Assembly (NCBI GenBank): GCA_007134175.1
Contig: SLLF01000351.1
Span: 1-18,090 of the forward strand
Source: Kiritimatiellia bacterium
GTDB lineage: Bacteria; Verrucomicrobiota; Kiritimatiellia; SLAD01
Reading direction: 5' to 3'
DNA: 18,090 nucleotides
Below, in pieces: positions 1 to 7,967 of the stretch (position 1 is its first letter; every line of letters begins with the position of its first letter). The translations under genes were made by a program, and so were the position numbers. The notes under the pieces were generated by a model. It had not been told where the DNA came from. It worked only from the letters and a program-made list of their open reading frames with translations, and did not search any database.

Positions 1-1
1 G

Positions 2-631
2 GCCCCATGGGCTCCGGAACCGGGCATCGCCGCCGTCAATATCCGCCGGGTGGCCGGGGGGCCATTGCCGCCCCGCCTGCTCTGGGTGGATTATGCGGAC
101 CGCTCCGAAGCGACCGCTCGATCCCCCGAGGCGCTGAATACGTTGCGACGCATGGTGGAAGGCACCATGGCGGTTTGGCCGGACTGGTATGAAGAGGATA
201 GTGCCGGCCACTGGCAACGACGACCGCATACGGACGATGCGGAATTGCGCCTGCTGGCCCGGCATCACCGGGCACGCCTCATGCCGCTGGTCCGGTTGCA
301 TGCGGACAAACCGTTCGACTGGGACGAGGCGGAGCGCATAGCCGTAAGGGACCGTCTCGACGGTTTCACCGTCATGGTCTACAAAATGCCCGGTCCCGAC
401 TGGATGGCCGCAGCGGAGTCCGAAGCGGTTCGGCGTGAGTTAGCGCTCAATCTGCTTATGATCGAGCCGCAGGGCAACCAGGCCATTATGCGGGAGATTA
501 CACCGTATGTCGGGCTGCTGCCGGGGCCGCGACGGGACCGTGCCTTGCCCATCACGCCAACCGCCACGGTCGACCCGACCGTGGATTTAGACACCCTTGG
601 GCCGCAAATTTTACGCATGCAAGGTTTTTGA
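2..631 (+). CDS. C-terminal part of a large polysaccharide-locus protein (paralogue of the 1317-residue protein downstream), 5' truncated
   Basis: The reading frame is open from base 2, so the gene begins upstream of the window; 209 residues are visible, ending in TGA at 629-631. The visible protein aligns along most of its length with residues 1105 to about 1286 of the protein encoded at 2105-6058. Shared landmarks are PWAP near the start, GGPLP, a central P(D/T)WY, HHRARLMPL against FHRIRLLPA, DGFTVMVYKMPG against DGFTLLFVRMPG, and a terminal G(L/)xPGxRR stretch. It therefore holds the end of a jelly-roll-like domain followed by a barrel-like terminal domain of unknown activity. An ATG at position 50 is internal to the conserved region and is not the start. 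The gene lies directly upstream of the GT2 synthase, whose start falls at its end, so the two are probably co-transcribed. Function is inferred only from the paralogue and context; the catalytic residues of the family are not known to me. Confidence 0.8.
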   Translation, partial: APWAPEPGIAAVNIRRVAGGPLPPRLLWVDYADRSEATARSPEALNTLRRMVEGTMAVWPDWYEEDSAGHWQRRPHTDDAELRLLARHHRARLMPLVRLHADKPFDWDEAERIAVRDRLDGFTVMVYKMPGPDWMAAAESEAVRRELALNLLMIEPQGNQAIMREITPYVGLLPGPRRDRALPITPTATVDPTVDLDTLGPQILRMQGF

Positions 632-635
632 CATA

Positions 636-2108
636 GTGGCTAGCCCTTACTACAACACCCCTGCTGCACCACCGAACGGTACCGTCTGTCGCTGTCCGCA
701 CTGCCGAATTTCCGTGTACGTGGCCGACGCGCCGCCGCCCACCGTCTGTTCCTTTTGCCACAAGTCGATGGAGTTGTCGCATTTTGAAATGCGGCCGCCG
801 CGCGCATTACCCCCCGAAGATGACCATGCCGAGCGCCTCCACCGCCTGTACCGCAAGCCGCCGCGCCTGTTGGTGGCGTTGCTGGCTTTGATCAGCACAC
901 TATTGCTGGCCTTTGCCGTCTACTTCCAAGTCAACAACATTGAACACTATTATTACGCGCCACTGGTCAACGTCTACTCCCTGATTGTGGGCGTGTTCAT
1001 TGTATCGCGTTTCCTGCTGGCCGCCTTCTACACCCCCCCACCGCGGGTGGGCCACCGGCCAAACGTCAGCGTGTTGATCCCTTGCATGAACGAGGAAGCC
1101 TCGATCGGACGATCCATCGAACGGATCTACGCGGAGGGCTATCCCGCTGAGCACCGGGAAGTAATCGTGGTTAACGACGGGTCAACGGATAATACGCTCG
1201 AGGAAATGCTGCACGCCCAGGCCGCGCATCCCAAGCTGGTTGTGGTCGACTTCGAACATAACCGGGGGCTATGCTACGGGATGGCCTATTCCAGTCTCCT
1301 GGCGCGCGGCGAAATCATGGTGTTTGTCGATTCCGATACATTTCTTATGCCCGGGGCCGTCGAAAAACTCGTGCAGGGGTTCATCGACCCTACTGTGGCC
1401 GGCATTGCCGGTCATACGGACGTGGAGAACGCGTCTACCAATGTGCTGACCAAGATGCAGGACGTACGGTATTTCTTCTCCTACCGCATCATGAAGGCGG
1501 CAGAAAGCGTGCACGGCACGGTAAGCTGCCTGCCGGGCTGTTTCTCCGCTTACCGGCGGACCTGTGTCCTGCATGTGATGGACGAGTGGATGAACGAGAA
1601 AGTGTTCGGCCAGTCCGGCAATTACGGCGACGACCGCAGCTTGACCAACCTCGTGTTGCGCGACTACCAGATTCTCTATGACAGCGAAGCACTAGCCACC
1701 ACGATCGCCCCGGAGAAATGGGGCGTTTACACGCGGCAACAAGCGCGTTGGATGCGATCCTCCATGCGCGGCATCGTGTCGGCAACCCCTTTCATGTGGC
1801 GCAAGCACCCGGTCCCGGCCCTCTCCTGGTACGCCATGATGCTGCTCCCCATTATTGAGCCGTTTATCATGGTGCAAGCCTTGATCATCAAGCCGCTGCA
1901 GGAAGGGTTGGTCACCACCTCGTATATTTTCGGTATTTCCATTATCACCCTGGTCTGGGCGCTTTATCACTTGCAGAAGACCGGACGCTCCCACTGGTGG
2001 GCGGGGTTCGTTTTCACCTTGACCTACATCGGCTTTTATAGCTGGCAGGTGTACTACGCCATCATCACGATGGCGACCAAGGGCTGGGGAACGCGGGGAG
2101 GATCATGA
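636..2108 (+). CDS. Membrane GT2 family polysaccharide synthase (hyaluronan/chitin synthase-like) with N-terminal zinc ribbon
   Basis: Processive GT2 glycosyltransferase, 490 residues from the GTG at 636. GT2 landmarks are PCMNEEASI (149-157), VNDGSTDNT, the DxD-type VDSD (231-234), GDDRSLTN (331-338) and the product-binding QQARW (368-372). The GDDR-LTN and QxxRW pair is closest to the hyaluronan synthase/NodC branch. Two membrane segments precede the catalytic domain (about 76-97 and 107-132) and three follow it (about 395-418, 426-446, 453-478), so it probably polymerises a nucleotide-sugar-derived chain and extrudes it across the inner membrane. An extra N-terminal Cys4 ribbon has CPHC (20-23) and CSFC (38-41). 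The start is uncertain: TTG at 597 also opens the frame but overlaps the previous gene and has no ribosome site, whereas GTG 636 follows the upstream stop by 4 bases with AAGG about 11 bases before it. The sugar polymerised cannot be read from sequence. Confidence 0.88.
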   Translation: MASPYYNTPAAPPNGTVCRCPHCRISVYVADAPPPTVCSFCHKSMELSHFEMRPPRALPPEDDHAERLHRLYRKPPRLLVALLALISTLLLAFAVYFQVNNIEHYYYAPLVNVYSLIVGVFIVSRFLLAAFYTPPPRVGHRPNVSVLIPCMNEEASIGRSIERIYAEGYPAEHREVIVVNDGSTDNTLEEMLHAQAAHPKLVVVDFEHNRGLCYGMAYSSLLARGEIMVFVDSDTFLMPGAVEKLVQGFIDPTVAGIAGHTDVENASTNVLTKMQDVRYFFSYRIMKAAESVHGTVSCLPGCFSAYRRTCVLHVMDEWMNEKVFGQSGNYGDDRSLTNLVLRDYQILYDSEALATTIAPEKWGVYTRQQARWMRSSMRGIVSATPFMWRKHPVPALSWYAMMLLPIIEPFIMVQALIIKPLQEGLVTTSYIFGISIITLVWALYHLQKTGRSHWWAGFVFTLTYIGFYSWQVYYAIITMATKGWGTRGGS

Positions 2109-5100
2109 GCGCGGACGAAAGCAGGGAACCGCAACGGCAGGCGATGCGCCGGCCGCGGGGCCGGGTGGCCGGGGCCAAGTCGGCGCCCCCCGTGGTCCCG
2201 GCGCGCGTGGCGGTCTTGAAAGCCAATTACCGGCAAGCCTGGCTGATGTTCCTCTTCGCCGTGTCGCTTATCATCGCTTGGGGCGTCCCGCTGCATTACT
2301 TCCTGATGCGGCGCATCGCGGCGCGCGTGGGTGACCGCGGCATCCGCGACCAGCACACCTTCGTGGCGGTCGCGTATGAAGGCATATCCGACAGTCCCCG
2401 CGAGGTCTCGCCCGAGCGGTTCCGGCAACAACTGACGGCCCTGGAACAAGCCGGCTACAATCCAATCACCCTGGAGGATATCCACCAGTTATATGCCGAA
2501 GGCAAACCCCTCCCGCGCAAGGCCATCTTGTTGACGTTCGACCATTCCCGCAAATCCTCCTACTTTGAAGTGCGCTCGCTATTGTCCCGCGTGGGCTGGC
2601 CGGCCGTGATGTTTGTCTGGACGCTGCCCATCGAGGACGAGGACCCGGCCGCCCTGCGCTGGCCCTATATCCGCACCATGCTGCGCAGCGGCTTGTGGGA
2701 GGCCGGTGCACAAAGTCATCGGGGATTCGAGCGCATCGTGGCGGACAGTGCAGGGAACCGCCACAATTTCATGACCTCGCCACGCTGGTTGCCGGAGGAA
2801 ATGCGCTACGAGGATCCGCAATCGTTCCGGGAGCGACTGCGGGCCGACCATCAGTTCACGCGTGACCTCATCGCCCGGGCAGCCGGCACGCCCCCGCGCG
2901 CCTTTGCCTTCCCCTATGGAGACTACGGCCAACATGACGAACGGGCCGTGCTCAGTCGGCGAATCAACATGGAACTGATCAGCGAATTCTACGACTTGGG
3001 CTTTATCCACGGGTTTGCAGCGTTGAATACCCGGTATACCGATCCGCGCCGCCTCAATCGGTTGCTGGTCCAACCCGATTGGTCCGCCGCGGAACTACTG
3101 GACCGACTCGAAAACGCCTGGCCCCGACCCACCGGGTTCGCCGCGAGCGAGGCCCGGGAGAATCCACACCTCTGGTTACGCGACTGGGGCCACTTCGAAC
3201 AAGGTCACGCCCTGGTTCATTTACGCGCCCCATCCGAGACCACCGGTGCCAAGACCTGGATAAACGGCAGCGATCTCTTCGATGATTTCCGCGTCGGCGC
3301 CCGTTTCCGCCTGACGGCAGGCCAGGTGGGATTTCATCTGCGAGCCACCCCCGACGGAGAGCGCCACATCTATTTAGGTTTGGACCACAACGGTAATGCC
3401 TGGCTGCGCCAGAAACATCCAAGCCTGCCCGCCTTCACCCTCGGCAGCGAAATGGGCCGCTTGCCCTCGAACGGGAAGCTGGAACTGGAAATCCATATAC
3501 GGGGCAATAATTTCTTTGCCCGCCTGAATGACCGCCCGTTGTTCAGTGAAGTCGTGACCCTGCGCGGGCCCACGCGGCCCGGCATGCTGGGGCTAAGCAT
3601 CTGGGACCCCTCGCCGGGAGTCGCGGCCATGACCATATCGGCCCTGGAGGCGGAGCCTTTTGTCAACCGGGTGATCACCTGGCAGCCGATCGCCGCGCGC
3701 GATCAGCGCTTGGCGGGCTGGCTGCACCGGCATGCAGTCGAACACACCCATTTCGCCCCGCCCTGGCTGCGTATTGCCACCCGGGCTCAGGGCGAGCGAC
3801 TCGGTTGGGATCCCGGCTTATACCGCGATCTGGCGCACACCTATGACCTCCGTTTCACGCCCGAAATTATTCTGGAGGGGCTGGCAGCCCAGGAGGACGG
3901 GTTGCCCCAGCAGTTGGCCCAATTGGCGGCGGAACTTAATGCCGACGGTCTATTCTGCAACCTCACGGAACTGCGGGGCGAGCCTTCACTGACGCGCATT
4001 ACCGCCTGGCTCATGGCGTTATCCACTTCGCTGGCCGAACAGCAGATGGACCTCCTCGTTCAACTGCCCGCCGCCTGGGAAAGGGAAACGACCTTGGCCG
4101 CCTTGCTGCAAAACCTGCCCAACCTGCAAATCGTCTTTAGCGCCCAGGTGTACGGCACCATCACCGGCCAGCTACCGGCCCGGCGCCAACGACTGGCTCG
4201 CCTGACACGAGTGGACCTGCATGAGCTTCCCATTCCCGAAATCCACACCTTGACGGGTGGCGACGCCGTGATCGAAGACTGGACGCAAGTGCACCGCCAC
4301 CAGCTACTGCGCACCCAAGGGCACGAAGCTTTTGCCGCCGGGGCCTTTGACCGCGCACTGACCATCTGGGGACGTTGGAGCGACCTGGAACCACATAACC
4401 CGGTTCCGCTGCGCCTAATGGGTGATGTCCATCGACGGCGGAACAACTATTCAGAGGCCATTGAATCATTCCGGGCAAGTTTGGAACGCGATCCTGGCCA
4501 AATCGAGCTGGCAGCCGAGACGGCTCGCATGCTGCATGAACAAGCGAATCGTCCGGATGAGGCTTCGGAACTTCTTGACCTCTATGTGCGCTTATTCCCC
4601 GGCAACTCGATTATTCTTTTGACACAGGCTGAAATGCTCATCCGCGAGGGTCGGCGCGTGGAGGCGGGCCAATTGATTCAGCGTGTTGTTCAACTGGATC
4701 CGGAAGATTTGGAAGCGCGGGCTATGCTCCACAGCTTGCTACGGCGCCCCCGCTCCCGTTTCCAGAACATGCAACAGATGCTCATGATCGGGCAGCGACC
4801 CGGCATGCACGATCATTTTGCCGACATAATCCGGCGTAACGAACTGCTGCTTCGTCCCGAGGCCTGGACGCTCTTCCCGTTTATCGAATCTGCGGCCCGC
4901 GCCGAGCGTGACGATGCTCGGGACCCGCGCAGCGCTTATTTCGATCTGTTGCCGCGAGACACGATGATTATCGAGGGTTTTCGTGATGGCCCACTGTCGG
5001 GCGAATGGGAACCCTACGGCGACCGGGTCGATGAAGAAGAGCTCGCCCTCTTGCTGGCCGCGCAGCCAGCGGCCGCCGAGGCGGTATTGCGGCTGGCGCG

Positions 5101-6058
5101 GTCGGACACCATCCACAGCGGCATCCTGGAGGCGGAAATCGGAGAAGCCCGCGGCACACTCTGGCTCTATGCTCGTCGCAGTCAATCGGACATGATTCGC
5201 TTTGGTTTTACGCCGGAAGAGCGTTTATATCTGCAAGTATGGGAAGGCGACCGACTGCTGGTAAACCAAGTACGCGCCTGGCAACGACCTGCCAGCGATG
5301 TCCGCCTACGGCTGGAGGTACGGGGCGATGGCGCCATGGGGTTTGTCAATGACCGCCCCGCCTTCGGGGCTCCCATTGCCTTACCCGCCTCGCAGGACTT
5401 GGGCTGGTGGGGCCTCTCCCCCTGGGCTCCCCAATTCGGCGTGGCCGAGGCCGTAGTCCGACGGGTAGGCGGCGGTCCCCTTCCGGTGCAGATTGCCGCC
5501 TTCAAGGGACGCGAGGATCGCTGGCAGGACGATGCGCTGGTGGAACGTTTAACGCCGTTTGCTCCTCGGTTGCAGGCGGTCGTGCCCACGTGGTACGCGC
5601 ACGAACTCGACGGCATGATTACCCCCAACACCCGTGACCGCTATGCCAGTCTGCGCCTGCTGACCCGTTTCCACCGGATACGCTTGTTGCCGGCTATTCG
5701 TAATGCCATACCGCGTACCCTCAACTTTGATGAATTGATCGCACTGGCACAAGCGGATGAGATCGATGGTTTCACCCTGCTGTTCGTGCGCATGCCCGGC
5801 GAAGAGTGGTTCGCCCGCGCGGAGGAAGCGCTACTGGATAGCAATCTATCGTTGTTGGTTGTCCGAATCGATCCTGATCAGGAATGGGCTGAGATGCGGG
5901 AAGTGGGGCCGCGGCGCGGTCTTTTTCCGGGCAGTCGGCGCATTCGGCAGGTTTCCATTGATGCCGATCCCGCGCCGCCGACCGATCCCCATGCCTCCCC
6001 GCTACCCAGCGGACAGGGGGAATTTGAACCGCCCCCCCACCGCCTGCTGCTCTTTTAG
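2105..6058 (+). CDS. Membrane-anchored PgaB-like polysaccharide deacetylase/TPR multidomain protein
   Basis: A 1317-residue protein. An Arg-rich N-terminus leads to one membrane anchor (about 44-68), so the bulk should be periplasmic. Residues 84-340 form a CE4/NodB-type deacetylase domain most like PgaB: LLTFDH (142-147), SHRGFER (204-210), a PgaB-like GNRHN insertion and FPYGDYG (269-275). The normal TFDD is TFDH, and the second His of motif 2 is absent, so activity is doubtful or differently metallated. Residues about 383-515 look like a jelly-roll (lectin-like) domain and 520-715 like part of a barrel. Four TPR-like helix pairs run from about 733 to 870. A second jelly-roll plus barrel-like module occupies about 950-1286, ending in a Pro-rich tail. 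The ATG overlaps the GT2 stop as ATGA, with a strong GGGGAGG site upstream. TPR plus a PgaB-like domain recalls the PgaA/PgaB pair, suggesting modification or export of the polymer; that role is inferred. Confidence 0.85.
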   Translation: MSADESREPQRQAMRRPRGRVAGAKSAPPVVPARVAVLKANYRQAWLMFLFAVSLIIAWGVPLHYFLMRRIAARVGDRGIRDQHTFVAVAYEGISDSPREVSPERFRQQLTALEQAGYNPITLEDIHQLYAEGKPLPRKAILLTFDHSRKSSYFEVRSLLSRVGWPAVMFVWTLPIEDEDPAALRWPYIRTMLRSGLWEAGAQSHRGFERIVADSAGNRHNFMTSPRWLPEEMRYEDPQSFRERLRADHQFTRDLIARAAGTPPRAFAFPYGDYGQHDERAVLSRRINMELISEFYDLGFIHGFAALNTRYTDPRRLNRLLVQPDWSAAELLDRLENAWPRPTGFAASEARENPHLWLRDWGHFEQGHALVHLRAPSETTGAKTWINGSDLFDDFRVGARFRLTAGQVGFHLRATPDGERHIYLGLDHNGNAWLRQKHPSLPAFTLGSEMGRLPSNGKLELEIHIRGNNFFARLNDRPLFSEVVTLRGPTRPGMLGLSIWDPSPGVAAMTISALEAEPFVNRVITWQPIAARDQRLAGWLHRHAVEHTHFAPPWLRIATRAQGERLGWDPGLYRDLAHTYDLRFTPEIILEGLAAQEDGLPQQLAQLAAELNADGLFCNLTELRGEPSLTRITAWLMALSTSLAEQQMDLLVQLPAAWERETTLAALLQNLPNLQIVFSAQVYGTITGQLPARRQRLARLTRVDLHELPIPEIHTLTGGDAVIEDWTQVHRHQLLRTQGHEAFAAGAFDRALTIWGRWSDLEPHNPVPLRLMGDVHRRRNNYSEAIESFRASLERDPGQIELAAETARMLHEQANRPDEASELLDLYVRLFPGNSIILLTQAEMLIREGRRVEAGQLIQRVVQLDPEDLEARAMLHSLLRRPRSRFQNMQQMLMIGQRPGMHDHFADIIRRNELLLRPEAWTLFPFIESAARAERDDARDPRSAYFDLLPRDTMIIEGFRDGPLSGEWEPYGDRVDEEELALLLAAQPAAAEAVLRLARSDTIHSGILEAEIGEARGTLWLYARRSQSDMIRFGFTPEERLYLQVWEGDRLLVNQVRAWQRPASDVRLRLEVRGDGAMGFVNDRPAFGAPIALPASQDLGWWGLSPWAPQFGVAEAVVRRVGGGPLPVQIAAFKGREDRWQDDALVERLTPFAPRLQAVVPTWYAHELDGMITPNTRDRYASLRLLTRFHRIRLLPAIRNAIPRTLNFDELIALAQADEIDGFTLLFVRMPGEEWFARAEEALLDSNLSLLVVRIDPDQEWAEMREVGPRRGLFPGSRRIRQVSIDADPAPPTDPHASPLPSGQGEFEPPPHRLLLF

Positions 6059-6063
6059 CAGCC

Positions 6064-7158
6064 CTACAGGTAGCGCGTCCCCTCAGGTCGCTGCTTCAAT
6101 TGCTCCACGATCTGCTTGACCGCTTGCGCCTGGCTACGCGGGCAGATCAAGGTGGCATCGGCGGCCTGTACCACCACCAGGTCTTCTACCCCGACCAGCG
6201 CCGTCAGGCGTCCGCGCGAATAGACGATATTGCCTTTTGCCGCCTGCACGACACAGTCGCCGACCACCACATTGCCGCCCGTGTCCGCCGCAAAGTGGTG
6301 CGCGAGCGCCGGCCATGAGCCGACATCGTCCCACGCAAAAGTGCTGCGGATCATGGCAACGTTGTCCGCCTTCTCCATCAGGGCATAATCAATCGAAATC
6401 TTTTCCAGGGAGGCATAGGTCTCTGTCAGCGTGGCGGTCCACTGCGGGGTGCCGACCAGCGGTGTCAAGTCCATGATCAATTCCGCCAAGGGGGGGCAAT
6501 GGTGCTGCAAGGCTGCTTCCAGCACCGGCAGCGACCAAATGAACATGCCGGAATTCCAACAGAATGTGCCGCTTTCCAGATAGTGTTGGGCGGTGGCTGG
6601 ATCCGGCTTTTCCACAAACCGGCGTGCCCGCAACAGCTCGCGACCGTCCACCGTGGCCACCGGTTCACCGGCATCAATGTAGCCATAGGCGGTACTGGGT
6701 TCCGTCGGCGGAATGCCGATGGTCAACAACCAATCCGCGTCCCGGGCATACTGCAGGGCGGCACACAGCGTCTGGCGGAATGCATCATGATCACCAATCA
6801 CATGGTCCGCGGTAAGTACGCAAAAAGCCGCTGCCGGATCACGGGCTTTTACAAGGGCGGCTCCCAAGGCCACGGCCGCCGCCGTATCGCGTCCCACCGG
6901 TTCGCCCACGACATTGGCGACCGGTAACTGAGGCGCCGCCGCACAACACGGCCCCACCAGATCCTGGTTCGTCACGACGAATACGCGCTCCGGTGGAATC
7001 AGACCGATCAAACGGTCAACCGCCTGGGCCAGCAGCGTTTTATCCCCGACAAGGTCCAGCAACTGCTTCGGTCGCTCTTGGCGGCTTAACGGCCAGAACC
7101 GTTCACCCCGGCCGCCGGCCAGAATCACCGCATAATGTGCTACACTCACACGCCTCAT
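6064..7158 (-). CDS. manC: Mannose-1-phosphate guanylyltransferase
   Basis: Makes GDP-mannose from mannose-1-phosphate and GTP in the cytoplasm, supplying mannose and derived sugars for surface glycans. The 364-residue protein has the nucleotidyltransferase signature LAGGRGERFWPLSR...PKQ (13-32), TADHVI (116-121), STAYGYI (155-161), FVEKP (181-185) and WNSGMF (201-206), then the family stretch SIDYALMEKA and WDDVGSW. Length fits the monofunctional form without a fused isomerase cupin. The ATG at 7158 was chosen because it sits in an ATGA overlap with the trpA stop and follows an AAGGGGG ribosome site. A longer open frame reaching 7665 is only the shadow of trpA. It is the last gene of the nadC-coaX-trpA-manC operon and ends 5 bases from the convergent polysaccharide gene. 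Confidence 0.95.
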   Translation of the reverse strand: MRRVSVAHYAVILAGGRGERFWPLSRQERPKQLLDLVGDKTLLAQAVDRLIGLIPPERVFVVTNQDLVGPCCAAAPQLPVANVVGEPVGRDTAAAVALGAALVKARDPAAAFCVLTADHVIGDHDAFRQTLCAALQYARDADWLLTIGIPPTEPSTAYGYIDAGEPVATVDGRELLRARRFVEKPDPATAQHYLESGTFCWNSGMFIWSLPVLEAALQHHCPPLAELIMDLTPLVGTPQWTATLTETYASLEKISIDYALMEKADNVAMIRSTFAWDDVGSWPALAHHFAADTGGNVVVGDCVVQAAKGNIVYSRGRLTALVGVEDLVVVQAADATLICPRSQAQAVKQIVEQLKQRPEGTRYL

Positions 7159-7967
7159 ACCCCCTTCACGGCTTGCACCATTTCGCGGATCCAAGCCGCT
7201 ACTCGACGTTGTTTGGTCCGGCTGCTTCCGGCTGCATGCCAGCGTTTCACCAAGGCACTGCCCACCACCACCGCGTCGGCGTGCCGGGCGGCGGCCGCCG
7301 CCTGTACCGGATCGGCAATGCCGAAACCCAGCGCCAAGGGCAAGTCCGTGTAGCGCCGCGCACGCTGCAATAATGCGCCCGCATCGTTCGCCAAGGTCTG
7401 CTGGATACCCGTCACACCGGTGCGCGAGACGACATACACAAACCCGCTGGCGTGGCGCATAATGCGCTTCATACGTGCATCGGGCGTGGTCGGGGTGATC
7501 AGGGTGATCAGGTTGAGGCGGGCATCGTGCAGCGCACGCGCGTAGGTCCCCGCCTCCTCTGCCGGTAAATCCAGGATCAGCATGCCGTCGATACCGGCCT
7601 GTGCCGCGCGTCGCAGCGATCGCTCGAACCCCGGCGCATACAACAAATTCATGTAGCAATAACACATGAGCGGAATAGCCGACACCTTGCGCACCTGCCG
7701 CACCAGGTCACAGATCCGGACAAAAGTCGTGCCCGCCGCCAGCGCCCGCATCGCCGATTCCTGATTAACCGGGCCGTCCGCCAACGGGTCCGAAAAAGGA
7801 ATGCCCAGCTCGACCACATCAACCCCGGCCCGTTCCAAGGCCAGTATGTGATCGTAGGTCGCCTCTAAATCCGGGTCGCCGGCCGTTATATAAGCAATGA
7901 ACCCCTTTTCCGCGCGCGTGCGCAACGCGGCGAATTGCTGGTCAATGCGTGTAGTTAATTCGTTCAT
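7155..7967 (-). CDS. trpA: Tryptophan synthase alpha subunit
   Basis: Cleaves indole-3-glycerol phosphate to indole and glyceraldehyde-3-phosphate, passing indole to TrpB. The 270-residue protein has the two catalytic acids in their usual settings: Glu53 in VVELGIPFSDP and Asp64 in PLADGP, equivalent to Glu49 and Asp60 of the E. coli enzyme. Near the C-terminus, LGFGIADP and VVVGSALVK are the phosphate-binding loops. The ATG at 7967 overlaps the coaX stop as ATGA; a GTG four codons upstream (7979) is possible but would overlap coaX by more. The gene overlaps manC downstream in the same ATGA way. No other trp gene is in the window, so trpB must lie elsewhere. Confidence 0.95.
   Translation of the reverse strand: MNELTTRIDQQFAALRTRAEKGFIAYITAGDPDLEATYDHILALERAGVDVVELGIPFSDPLADGPVNQESAMRALAAGTTFVRICDLVRQVRKVSAIPLMCYCYMNLLYAPGFERSLRRAAQAGIDGMLILDLPAEEAGTYARALHDARLNLITLITPTTPDARMKRIMRHASGFVYVVSRTGVTGIQQTLANDAGALLQRARRYTDLPLALGFGIADPVQAAAAARHADAVVVGSALVKRWHAAGSSRTKQRRVAAWIREMVQAVKGV

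Noticed and set aside
597..635. TTG start for the GT2 gene
   Set aside because: No ribosome site and overlap with the preceding gene; the GTG at 636 is better placed, although neither is proven.
7159..7665. N-terminal extension of the manC reading frame (533-codon frame)
   Set aside because: It reads trpA in another frame, is Arg/Gly/Cys-rich nonsense, and the family signature begins right after the ATG at 7158, which has a ribosome site and ATGA overlap.
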